NCBI RefSeq assembly: GCF_003143855.1
Contig: NZ_QFRK01000010.1
Span: 14-64,013 of the forward strand
Reading direction: 5' to 3'
Source of the DNA: Streptomyces sp. NWU339
Lineage (GTDB): Bacteria > Actinomycetota > Actinomycetes > Streptomycetales > Streptomycetaceae
DNA: 64,000 nt
Every line of letters begins with the position of its first letter. Position 1 is the first letter of the stretch. A program made the position numbers and the translations under genes. This document shows, piece by piece, positions 55,485 to 61,807 of this stretch. The notes beneath the pieces were generated by a model. That model saw nothing but the letters and a program-made list of their open reading frames with translations, was not told where the DNA came from and did no database searches.

Positions 55485-56218
55485 GTCAGTTGTCCTGGCA
55501 TCGGCGCCCGCTCGTCGGCGTCGACCTGGAGACGACCGGCACGGACGTCGAGACGGCCCGGATCGTGTCTGCCGCCGTAGTCCGCTACGGCGGCGGCCGT
55601 GACACCGACACCCATACGTGGGTGTCGGACCTCGGCGGGGCAGAGATCCCGCTGGCAGCGACGGCCGTGCACGGCTGGACGAGTGAGGCGGCCCGCAGCG
55701 CGGGCCGCCCGGCCGGGGACGTCGTCGAGGAGATCCTCACCGCGCTCGCCGAAGGGGTGGCGAGCGGCTGGCCGCTCGTCATCATGAACGCGCCCTTCGA
55801 CTTGTCGGTCCTGGACCGTGAAGCGGCGCGCTACGGCCTCGAGTCGCTCTTCGCGCGCTGTGACCCGTACATCATCGACCCGCGCGTCCTCGACCTGAAG
55901 GTCGACAAGTGGCGGCGGGGCGGCCGGACGCTCGAGGACCTGTGCCGTCACTACGTCGTCGACCTGGACGCGGCGCACACGCCCGAGCAGGACGCGAAAG
56001 CGGCGTGTGCCGTCGTCTGGAAGATGGCGAACCGGTTCCGGTGGCTGGCAAGGCGGAGGCTGCCCGACTTGCACGCCGCGCAAATCCGGTGGGCGCTCAC
56101 CCAGCTCGAGGGCCTGCGCGAGCACTTCGCGACGACGCCCGGTAAGGAGCACCTCGCGCCTGGGGTGCGCGTGCACTGGCCCCTGATTCCCGCCTCGCGT
56201 ACGGCGGTCGAGCAGTGA
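55481..56218 (+). CDS. DnaQ-like 3'-5' exonuclease
   Basis: 245 aa. DEDDh motifs: Exo I is VGVDLETTGTD, Exo II region is NAPFDLSVLDREA, and Exo III is HTPEQDAKAACAV with His and Asp. The fold is that of DNA polymerase III epsilon and RNase T. The C-terminus (LPDLHAAQIRWALTQLEGLR) is helical. The first codon overlaps recT's stop. It probably trims ends in recombination or replication of the element. Confidence 0.88.
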   Translation: MSQLSWHRRPLVGVDLETTGTDVETARIVSAAVVRYGGGRDTDTHTWVSDLGGAEIPLAATAVHGWTSEAARSAGRPAGDVVEEILTALAEGVASGWPLVIMNAPFDLSVLDREAARYGLESLFARCDPYIIDPRVLDLKVDKWRRGGRTLEDLCRHYVVDLDAAHTPEQDAKAACAVVWKMANRFRWLARRRLPDLHAAQIRWALTQLEGLREHFATTPGKEHLAPGVRVHWPLIPASRTAVEQ

Positions 56219-56436
56219 TCACCCGACTGCTGCTCGCCGCCGTGCGGAACCTGCTCTGCCTCGCCGGTCGCGCACCGGCCCCCGAGTCGGCGGCACTCGC
56301 CGCCCTGGCAGACGCCGAGCTTGCCGACTTCGCCTTCTGCCCGCGCCAGCAGCGGCCGACCGCGCACGCCATGCGTGAGGACGGCTCGCGCCGCTGCTGG
56401 GACTGCGGCCACGAAACCCATGGACGGACGCGATGA
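56215..56436 (+). CDS. Small zinc-ribbon-like protein (73 aa)
   Basis: GTG 56215 overlaps the exonuclease stop. The product starts MITRLLLAAVRNLLCLAGRA, perhaps amphipathic, and ends FCPRQQRPTAHAMREDGSRR and CWDCGHETHG. Cys near 42 and CWDCGHETH give a possible zinc site. No function is known. It is part of the overlapped early operon. Confidence 0.6.
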   Translation: MITRLLLAAVRNLLCLAGRAPAPESAALAALADAELADFAFCPRQQRPTAHAMREDGSRRCWDCGHETHGRTR

Positions 56437-57167
56437 CACAGACCCTCGAACCCCCCCAGTCCATTGAGGCAACGATCGCCGAGGCGCTTCCGCCGGTGCG
56501 GCAGCCGTGCCCGAACTGCGTGTGCTGCACCGCCGCGCTGTGCGAGCGCGGACAGCACGACATCGGCGAGTGCATGGCGCACACGAGGCCGGAGTTCACC
56601 GTGGCCGTCGCCGGCTGCCCGTGCTCGTCGGCGAAGACCCGCGGCACGCACGCCTGGCGCGTCGAGATGCTCCGGATCACCAAGCACGCGACCGAGGCGC
56701 CGATGCCCGTCGAGGCTGAGGAGATCCTCCGCGCGCTGTCGGTGAGCGAGTCGTTCACCGACCCGGGCGGCTTCCTGCGGACGCTGCGCGCCCGTGGCTA
56801 CGTGTCCGGTGCCGAACCCGCCTACCAGATCACCGGCTTCGGCCGCCGCTACATCGCGGCGCGGACCGAGAAGCGTTTCACGACGCCGGTTGAGGTCGAG
56901 GCGGTCGATACGAAGATGCGTACCGCGCGGGTGGTCGTCGTCGGCTGGCACATCGAGCAGTCGGTGACCGTGCTCCTGGACCAGCTCACGAACACGACCG
57001 GCCTGACGCCCGAGGAGCTGCCGAGCCGGTTCCTCGAAGCAAAGGCCAACTGCCACGCTGCGGACGCCGACGACATTGTCCTGACGCGGATCCAGCTCGC
57101 GCCGCCGCTGCCCGCCGACTGGATGTCCACCGCCCCGGCAACCGTCGAGGCAGGTTCCGGTGAGTGA
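56433..57167 (+). CDS. Phage protein with N-terminal cysteine cluster, unknown function
   Basis: 244 aa. The start has CPNCVCCTAALCERG, HDIGECMAH and GCPCSSAK, seven cysteines within ~50 residues, suggesting bound zinc. Then a winged-helix-like part (EEILRALSVSESFTDPGGFL, GYVSGAEPAYQITGFGRRYI) and a C-terminal region without a match follow. The layout suggests nucleic-acid binding. It overlaps both neighbours (ATGA and 8 nt). Confidence 0.6.
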   Translation: MTQTLEPPQSIEATIAEALPPVRQPCPNCVCCTAALCERGQHDIGECMAHTRPEFTVAVAGCPCSSAKTRGTHAWRVEMLRITKHATEAPMPVEAEEILRALSVSESFTDPGGFLRTLRARGYVSGAEPAYQITGFGRRYIAARTEKRFTTPVEVEAVDTKMRTARVVVVGWHIEQSVTVLLDQLTNTTGLTPEELPSRFLEAKANCHAADADDIVLTRIQLAPPLPADWMSTAPATVEAGSGE

Positions 57168-57741
57168 ACCGACACTCTTCGAGGAGACGCCGGCGCCGAG
57201 CGCGCCGGCCGTCTCCGGCCTGTCCGTCGTCGCCTTCGACCTGTCGCTCAAGGCGCCCGGCATCTGCTACCGGGACGGCTCGACAGCGACGATCAAGACC
57301 CGCGACAAGGACGGCGACCGGCGGCTGCTGACGATTGAGGAAGCCGCCGAGATCGCGATCGGCGGCGAGCACTTGGGCCTCGGTCCGGTGCCGACGCTCG
57401 CCGTCCTCGAGGACATCCCCAAGAACAGTTTTGCGGCGAAGCCGATCGCCATGGTTCACGCGATCGTCCGACGGCTGCTGATGAAAGCCGGTGTCCCGTA
57501 CGCGCTCGTCACCCCGGCGACGCTCAAGACGTACGCGACCGGCAAGGGCAGCGGCGACAAAGTGCCGATGGCGATCGCCGCGCTCAAGCGCGCCGGACGC
57601 GAGTTCCCCGACGACAACCAGTGTGACGCGTTCTGGCTCTGGTGCGCCGGGCTCGACCGGCTCGGTCACCCTCCCGTCTCGCTGCCGAAGGCGCAGCGCG
57701 ATGCACTGAAGAAGGTCTCTTGGCCGGAGGTGAAGCGATGA
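57160..57741 (+). CDS. RuvC-like Holliday-junction resolvase
   Basis: 193 aa from GTG 57160. LSVVAFDLSLKAPGICYRDG carries the first catalytic Asp of the RNase H fold. VLAVLEDIPKN-like VPTLAVLEDIPKNSFAAKPI holds the second acidic residue. VTPATLKTYATGKGSGDKVP and DDNQCDAFWLWCAGLDRLG supply the final Asp pair. Order and spacing match phage RuvC-like proteins. It would cut branched DNA made by the Exo-RecT pair. Confidence 0.85.
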   Translation: MSEPTLFEETPAPSAPAVSGLSVVAFDLSLKAPGICYRDGSTATIKTRDKDGDRRLLTIEEAAEIAIGGEHLGLGPVPTLAVLEDIPKNSFAAKPIAMVHAIVRRLLMKAGVPYALVTPATLKTYATGKGSGDKVPMAIAALKRAGREFPDDNQCDAFWLWCAGLDRLGHPPVSLPKAQRDALKKVSWPEVKR

Positions 57742-58193
57742 GGACGGCGACGAGTACCGAGGTCACGAACGAGCAGATAGTCAGGCATCTGACCTCTTCG
57801 GAGGTGTCGAACCTGTCCGTTGCGCAGGCGCTCGGCGTGCCGTGGGGGCGCGTCAACGAGGTGCGGCAGCAGCTCGGGCTGGAGACGTACCAGCGGGGCC
57901 GCCGCGTGCCCGAGAAGTCGTGGGAAGAGGCCGTCAGACGGCGGGTGAAGCCGGTGTCCGGCGGTCACGCCGTGTGGACCGGCAACCGGCACCCGAACGG
58001 TACGCCCGTGCTGTCGTGGCGGGGCCGGGCACAGACGGCGTACCGGGCGGTGTTCCGGATGCACTACGGCCGCGAGCCGGAGGGCAAGGTGTCGCACTCG
58101 GTGAAGTGCAAGGCCGAGTACTGCGTCGCCGGCTGGCACCTCGAGGACCGTGTCATCCGTGCCCGGCGCAGGGCCCCGGAGGGTGCCCGGTGA
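57738..58193 (+). CDS. HNH-endonuclease-like protein
   Basis: 151 aa from ATG 57738 (ATGA overlap). The first half has an HTH-like part (SNLSVAQALGVPWGRVNEVR). The second half reads AVWTGNRHPNGTPVLSWRGR, YRAVFRMHYGREPEGKVSHS, then CKAEYCVAGWHLEDR. This follows the phage HNH pattern with a C-x4-C type pair and HLE, but the usual VDHxC is VSHSVKC here. It may be an active or a worn HNH nuclease. Confidence 0.65.
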   Translation: MRTATSTEVTNEQIVRHLTSSEVSNLSVAQALGVPWGRVNEVRQQLGLETYQRGRRVPEKSWEEAVRRRVKPVSGGHAVWTGNRHPNGTPVLSWRGRAQTAYRAVFRMHYGREPEGKVSHSVKCKAEYCVAGWHLEDRVIRARRRAPEGAR

Positions 58194-58429
58194 CTGTGCA
58201 GCCCTACGCGACGACTGACGGCCGGTTCGACCTCGTCAAGCTCCGACGGGTGGTTGAGGGGACGCTTCCGCATGCGGAGCTTTCGCGTGAGGAGAAGGTG
58301 TACGTCGCCCGGCACTTCGGTGGGTCGGCGCGAGGTGTCGGCCGGGTGCTCGGTGTCACCGAGAAGACGGTCACCCGGTGGCGTGAGAACGGTGACGGGG
58401 TCCCCGAGCAGGGAGGGGACGACGCGTGA
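58190..58429 (+). CDS. Small HTH protein (79 aa)
   Basis: GTG 58190 overlaps the previous stop. The product contains SREEKVYVARHFGGSARGVG, then RVLGVTEKTVTRWRENGDGV, a single helix-turn-helix with TEKTVTRW as recognition helix. It could be a regulator or a DNA-packaging accessory. It is part of the overlapped early operon. Confidence 0.65.
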   Translation: MTVQPYATTDGRFDLVKLRRVVEGTLPHAELSREEKVYVARHFGGSARGVGRVLGVTEKTVTRWRENGDGVPEQGGDDA

Positions 58430-58785
58430 TCGAGGCCCTTCAGGTACTCGCGGCACTGCTCGGCGCCGTCCTCCGGCTGGTGTGGTCGCTGTTCTGGTGG
58501 TGGGGGCCGCTCGTCCTGGCCGGGGTCATCGTGGGCGTCTGGCTCCGCATGACGGGCCCGGGGACGGGCCGCCGGCGTCGCCCGCGTCCGGCGTCGCCGT
58601 GGTCGCGGATCCTCGGCGAGGACCAGCCCGTCGACGAGACGGACGGGGCGGGGGCCGGTGACGAGCCGGCCCCCGCCCCGCCCCCGGCCGCGCCGGTCGC
58701 TGACGACCCGGAGACGCTCGCGCTCGCCGTGCTGCCGCGCGCCGACATCGACCCGCGGTCGCGCACAGAAGAGATGGACAGCTGA
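58426..58785 (+). CDS. Small membrane protein (119 aa)
   Basis: One or two helices (VLAALLGAVLRLVWSLFWWW, GPLVLAGVIVGVWLRM) at residues 7-42, then an Arg-rich and Pro/Ala-rich cytosolic tail. GTG 58426 overlaps the previous stop (GTGA). Function is unknown; phage early operons often carry such proteins. Confidence 0.6.
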   Translation: MIEALQVLAALLGAVLRLVWSLFWWWGPLVLAGVIVGVWLRMTGPGTGRRRRPRPASPWSRILGEDQPVDETDGAGAGDEPAPAPPPAAPVADDPETLALAVLPRADIDPRSRTEEMDS

Positions 58786-59117
58786 TGTCCCGTCCAAGCC
58801 GTCACGCACCCGACACCCTCGAGCGGCCCGCGGAGTGGTCCGAGTCGGCAGCGTGCGCCGCCGAGGGCGCGGATCCGGCGGTGTTCTTCCCGAAGGACTT
58901 CCGCCGCGAGGCGCCGCTGATCGCCGCGCAGGCAAAGGAGTTCTGCCAGCGCTGCCCGGTCGTCGCGGAGTGCCTGGCACACGCGCTCGCCGTGCCGGAG
59001 TGGACCGGCGTGTGGGGCGGCCTGGACGAAGACGAACGCCGGAGCCTGCGCCGCAGCATGCAGCGGCGCAGGCTCCGGCGCGCCAAAAAACGGAAGACGA
59101 ACCCCGATGCCACCTGA
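58785..59117 (+). CDS. WhiB-family iron-sulfur protein (element-encoded)
   Basis: 110 aa from ATG 58785, sharing one base with the previous stop. The four cysteines are in SAACAAEG, then FCQRCPVVAECLAHA, the WhiB arrangement C-(n)-CxxC-x5-C. The turn is GVWGGLDEDERR, close to the family's GVWGG motif. A basic tail (RRRLRRAKKRKTN) can bind DNA. WhiB proteins bind a [4Fe-4S] cluster and sigma factors. Phage-encoded WhiB proteins are known to interfere with host WhiB functions (for example in mycobacteriophage TM4). Confidence 0.92.
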   Translation: MSRPSRHAPDTLERPAEWSESAACAAEGADPAVFFPKDFRREAPLIAAQAKEFCQRCPVVAECLAHALAVPEWTGVWGGLDEDERRSLRRSMQRRRLRRAKKRKTNPDAT

Positions 59118-59349
59118 GATCCGGCAACAGCCGGAGCTACCTGAGGACGTACTGGTGCTGCTCCTCGACTGGACGAACCGGTCGCACTGGTCGGAGAAGA
59201 CGCGGCCGTGCCGGTACTGCGGCCAGCCGACGCATCTCCGCGACGACGAAGGACGACCGGCGGACAAGACGTGCGCCGAAGCCGAGGACGCGCAGCAGCG
59301 CGCGCAGACGGCACGCGCATACCAAGTTGGAACAGGAGCGGACACGTGA
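59107..59349 (+). CDS. Small zinc-binding protein (80 aa)
   Basis: ATG 59107 overlaps whiB by 11 nt. The product has LPEDVLVLLLDWTNRSHWSE, then PCRYCGQPTHLRDDEG and KTCAEAEDAQQ. CxxC plus His and Cys could hold zinc. Function is unknown. Confidence 0.6.
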   Translation: MPPEIRQQPELPEDVLVLLLDWTNRSHWSEKTRPCRYCGQPTHLRDDEGRPADKTCAEAEDAQQRAQTARAYQVGTGADT

Positions 59350-59630
59350 AGAGAACCAACGCGGTCGCGGCGGCCCTCGTCGTCGCCGGCGCGCTGATAG
59401 TCACCGGTTGCGGCACCGGCAACGACGACTGCGAGGATCAGCCGCTCGCCGTCGAGTTCGTTGCCGCGCCCGCCGGCAAGGGCGGCGGCGGGAAGTCGAA
59501 GCCCCGGCTCGACAAGCCGGGTCCAGGCACGAAGCCGAGGCCACGGTTCGACAAGGGCAGCCGCAGCCGCAAGCCGGTCAAGCGGTACGCCGACGACATC
59601 GACTGCGACGAGCAGCGGGAGGCGTGGTGA
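59346..59630 (+). CDS. Small lipoprotein (94 aa)
   Basis: GTG 59346 overlaps the previous stop. The signal VKRTNAVAAALVVAGALIVT is followed by the lipobox VTGC, so Cys22 is probably lipidated. The mature part is Lys/Gly/Pro-rich (GKGGGGKSKPRLDKPGPGTK) and ends YADDIDCDEQREAW. A surface lipoprotein in a prophage early operon could alter the host envelope, for example in superinfection exclusion. That is only a guess. Confidence 0.65.
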   Translation: MKRTNAVAAALVVAGALIVTGCGTGNDDCEDQPLAVEFVAAPAGKGGGGKSKPRLDKPGPGTKPRPRFDKGSRSRKPVKRYADDIDCDEQREAW

Positions 59631-59782
59631 CTGTGTTCCGCCGGTTCATGCTCGGCCTGGCCTGCGCCATCGTCGCCGGTGCCGTCACGGCCGCGATCCC
59701 GCCCGTCGCCGCCTGGTGGTGGATCGTCGCGATCATCGTCGCCGTCCTGGTCTGGTTCGGCGAATACGCCGGCGACCTGTAA
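59627..59782 (+). CDS. Small membrane protein (51 aa)
   Basis: GTG 59627 overlaps the lipoprotein stop. Nearly all of it is hydrophobic (FMLGLACAIVAGAVTAAIPP, VAAWWWIVAIIVAVLVWFGE), forming two helices. It closes the chain of overlapped genes that began at 53397. Function is unknown. Confidence 0.55.
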   Translation: MTVFRRFMLGLACAIVAGAVTAAIPPVAAWWWIVAIIVAVLVWFGEYAGDL

Positions 59783-59875
59783 GGCCGCTGCCCCGCCCCG
59801 ACCTTCCCCCCTCTTTTCCGCCGGGGCCGCTGCTGTACTGCGGCCCCGGCGGCCAGCACTTTCCGAGAGGTGTCT

Positions 59876-60238
59876 GTGCGCAGGCTCCCCAAGGGCGAGG
59901 AACGCGCCTCGCTCGCCGCCGACTTCGCTCGTCTCTACGAGGACGAGCAGCTCAGCATCCGCGCCATACAAGCCCGGACGGGCTACTCCTACACGGGCAT
60001 ACGGACGTTGCTGATCGAGGCCCGGGTCACCTTCCGCGAGCCGGCCAGGAGCGAGACGACGCTCGCGCTCGCCGACGACTGCGCGCGCCTATACCGGCGG
60101 GACCTGAGCATCCGGGCCGTCGCCGCCGAGGTCGGCTACGGCTACCGGTACACGCGTGACCTGATCGTCCTCGGCGGGGCCGTGCTGCGCGACGGCGACG
60201 GCCGGTCCAGGACGGCAGCCGTGGAGGCAAGCCGGTGA
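59876..60238 (+). CDS. Protein with two HTH repeats (120 aa)
   Basis: GTG 59876 is preceded by GAGAGG; GTG 59870 is less well placed. Two similar units occur: LAADFARLYEDEQLSIRAIQ, then ARTGYSYTGIRTLLIEARVT; and LADDCARLYRRDLSIRAVAA with EVGYGYRYTRDLIVLGG. Each resembles a helix-turn-helix found in Streptomyces phage and plasmid proteins. The duplicated design suggests binding to repeated DNA sites. Confidence 0.65.
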   Translation: MRRLPKGEERASLAADFARLYEDEQLSIRAIQARTGYSYTGIRTLLIEARVTFREPARSETTLALADDCARLYRRDLSIRAVAAEVGYGYRYTRDLIVLGGAVLRDGDGRSRTAAVEASR

Positions 60239-60459
60239 CCGCCCCGCTGCCGCCGCTGGGCCGCTGCCAGCTGTGCCGTATGCGCCGGCACCTGTCCCCG
60301 CACAAGTCGAAGCGCGACGGGCTCGTACGGAACCTGTGCACGTCGTGCTACTCGGACGCCACCCTCGCCGAGGAGCGCGGCGGGTTCATCGACTGGGACC
60401 AGGCCGTCGACCACGGGACGGACGAGGACCTGCTGACGTGGCTCCGGGGGGACGTGTGA
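60235..60459 (+). CDS. Small zinc-ribbon protein (74 aa)
   Basis: GTG 60235 overlaps the previous stop. CQLCRMRRHLSPHKSKRDGL, then VRNLCTSCYSDATL supplies CxxC-x18-CxxC, a zinc ribbon. The end is acidic (DHGTDEDLLTWLRGD). It may bind nucleic acid. It converges on the gene at 60525. Confidence 0.65.
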   Translation: MTAPLPPLGRCQLCRMRRHLSPHKSKRDGLVRNLCTSCYSDATLAEERGGFIDWDQAVDHGTDEDLLTWLRGDV

Positions 60460-60524
60460 CCCGGGCCCGGACATACGAAAGGAGGGCGGCACGCGACCGC
60501 CCTCCGTACTTCCCCGCCTGCGAC

Positions 60525-61010
60525 CTACCGGCGTACCGACGTGACCCGCAGACGGGCGATCTCGGCACGCTCGGCGTCGTCGACCGTGAACACCTCGTCG
60601 ACGCCCGGCACGGGCGCCACAGGGCCGATCTTGTCGCCGTCGACCCACAGCACCCCGGCCGCCGCGAAGAGGTCGAGGAGGTCCGCACACGTGCGCACCG
60701 GGCCCAGCTTGTACGCCGCGGCGTACCGGTCCAGCGTGGCGACGCGAGCGGCGTCCTCGTCGAGGTCGAACCAGCACGGCGCCGCCCATCGGTCCCCGTC
60801 GACCGGCTCCACGGGCAGCACCCCGCCGAGCTCGGCCCGGGTCACCGCGCGGCCCCGGCTCGCGACCGCGCCGAGGATCAGCACCCCGGCCGCCGACAGC
60901 GCCCGCGTCCAGCCGCCGGCCATGTGCTGACGCGCCATCCGGTCGGATGCCTCGGGGGTCCACTCGGTCAGCCGGGCGGGCGGCTGCGCCTCGTCAGGGT
61001 TCGTCGTCAT
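60525..61010 (-). CDS. Phage protein of unknown function (161 aa)
   Basis: ATG 61010. Sequence landmarks are ARLTEWTPEASDRMARQHMA, WTRALSAAGVLILGAVASRG, PVDGDRWAAPCWFDLDEDAA and the C-terminal GVLWVDGDKIGPVAPVPGVD. No family was recognised. It is the last gene of the leftward block that includes the GIY-YIG fusion, 42 nt after that gene. Confidence 0.55.
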   Translation of the reverse strand: MTTNPDEAQPPARLTEWTPEASDRMARQHMAGGWTRALSAAGVLILGAVASRGRAVTRAELGGVLPVEPVDGDRWAAPCWFDLDEDAARVATLDRYAAAYKLGPVRTCADLLDLFAAAGVLWVDGDKIGPVAPVPGVDEVFTVDDAERAEIARLRVTSVRR

Positions 61011-61052
61011 GGGGCTCTGTCTCCTCGCGGGGTGGGACGGTCTGGCGCCGTG

Positions 61053-61499
61053 TCAGGCGGTCTGTTTGGCCTCGTGTGCCTCGGCCACGTCGACCGGTAC
61101 GAAGGCGACGAACGGCCGGCCGTTCTTCGTGATGAATGTGATCTGCCCACCCACGGCGCTCGCGTGCACGACGTCCGCCAGGCGGGCGCGGAGCTGGGAG
61201 ATCGACACCTCCTCGCCGACGGGGAAGTCCGCTGCGACGGCGTCCGGCCCGCCGGAGCCTGCCCGGTTGTAGAGCGGCGCCTCGTCGCGGATGGCGATCC
61301 CTTCGGCCTCCTCAGCGGACGGGCGTGTCGTGTGCCATTCGATGGACCGGTCCGTCACCAGGCTCCACCACGGGGACAGGCTCGCGTGCTGGCGAAAGCG
61401 CTCCTCCGGATCGGTCGTGATGCCGACGTAGAGCAGGCGGCTGGCGTCGTCGCGGAGCCGGTACAGGGCTGTCGGACGGTCGTCGAGGTCTCGGGGCAC
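61053..61499 (-). CDS. GIY-YIG nuclease fused to a Phd-type antitoxin domain
   Basis: 148 aa from GTG 61499, with AGGAG upstream. Residues 10-80 form a GIY-YIG-like domain: TALYRLRDDASRLLYVGITT has the two Tyr strands as LYR and LYVG, then DPEERFRQHASLSPWW gives the catalytic Arg, and RDEAPLYNRAG closes it with the acidic residue and Asn. Residues 95-140 (EEVSISQLRARLADVVHASA, GGQITFITKNGRPFVAFVPV) are a Phd/YefM antitoxin fold. A nuclease joined to an antitoxin-type DNA-binding domain is unusual. A Phd-like gene lies 15 nt upstream. Confidence 0.75.
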   Translation of the reverse strand: MPRDLDDRPTALYRLRDDASRLLYVGITTDPEERFRQHASLSPWWSLVTDRSIEWHTTRPSAEEAEGIAIRDEAPLYNRAGSGGPDAVAADFPVGEEVSISQLRARLADVVHASAVGGQITFITKNGRPFVAFVPVDVAEAHEAKQTA

Positions 61500-61514
61500 A
61501 GGGGCGCTCCTCGG

Positions 61515-61736
61515 TCAGGCAGACCGCTCACTCATCGCCTTGACGGCCTCGTCGTACCACTCGGGCGTGACGAGCATGATCCGGCGTTCCCCACGTTCCG
61601 TCAGGGCGCTCACCTTGCCCCCGAGCGCATCCCTGATCAGGCGGGACAGCAGCGGCCGGGAGTCGGAGAGTGCGACCTCTTGGACGCCGTCGGGGGCGGT
61701 GTGGATCTTCGACTCGGTCTTGGGCTTCGCGGTCAT
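61515..61736 (-). CDS. Phd/YefM-like small protein (73 aa)
   Basis: From ATG 61736; the frame could begin at 61787, inside the palindromic region. The product contains KTESKIHTAPDGVQEVALSD, then SRPLLSRLIRDALGGKVSAL, TERGERRIMLVTPEWYDEAV. The sequence SxxRxxLxxLIxxxxxGxxxxLTxRGxxxxxLVTPEWY resembles Phd/YefM antitoxins without a clear neutralising tail. No Doc or RelE-type toxin is next to it. It is in the same operon as the GIY-YIG-Phd fusion. Confidence 0.65.
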   Translation of the reverse strand: MTAKPKTESKIHTAPDGVQEVALSDSRPLLSRLIRDALGGKVSALTERGERRIMLVTPEWYDEAVKAMSERSA

Positions 61737-61750
61737 GCAAAGAGTGTAAG

Positions 61751-61807
61751 ACATGGCCATGTTAGCCAAATTGATCAAAGTTGCCAAAGTTTAAAAATCG
61801 CGGTTGC
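61751..61807. promoter_or_regulatory. Divergent control region with palindrome and GCCAAA repeats
   Basis: ACATGGCCATGT (61751-61762) is a perfect 12-bp palindrome. TTGATCAA lies at 61771-61778, flanked by GTTAGCCAAA and GTTGCCAAAG. The stretch is clearly AT-richer than its surroundings. It separates the Phd-like gene from the replication gene and may hold both promoters with Phd-like operators. Confidence 0.55.
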
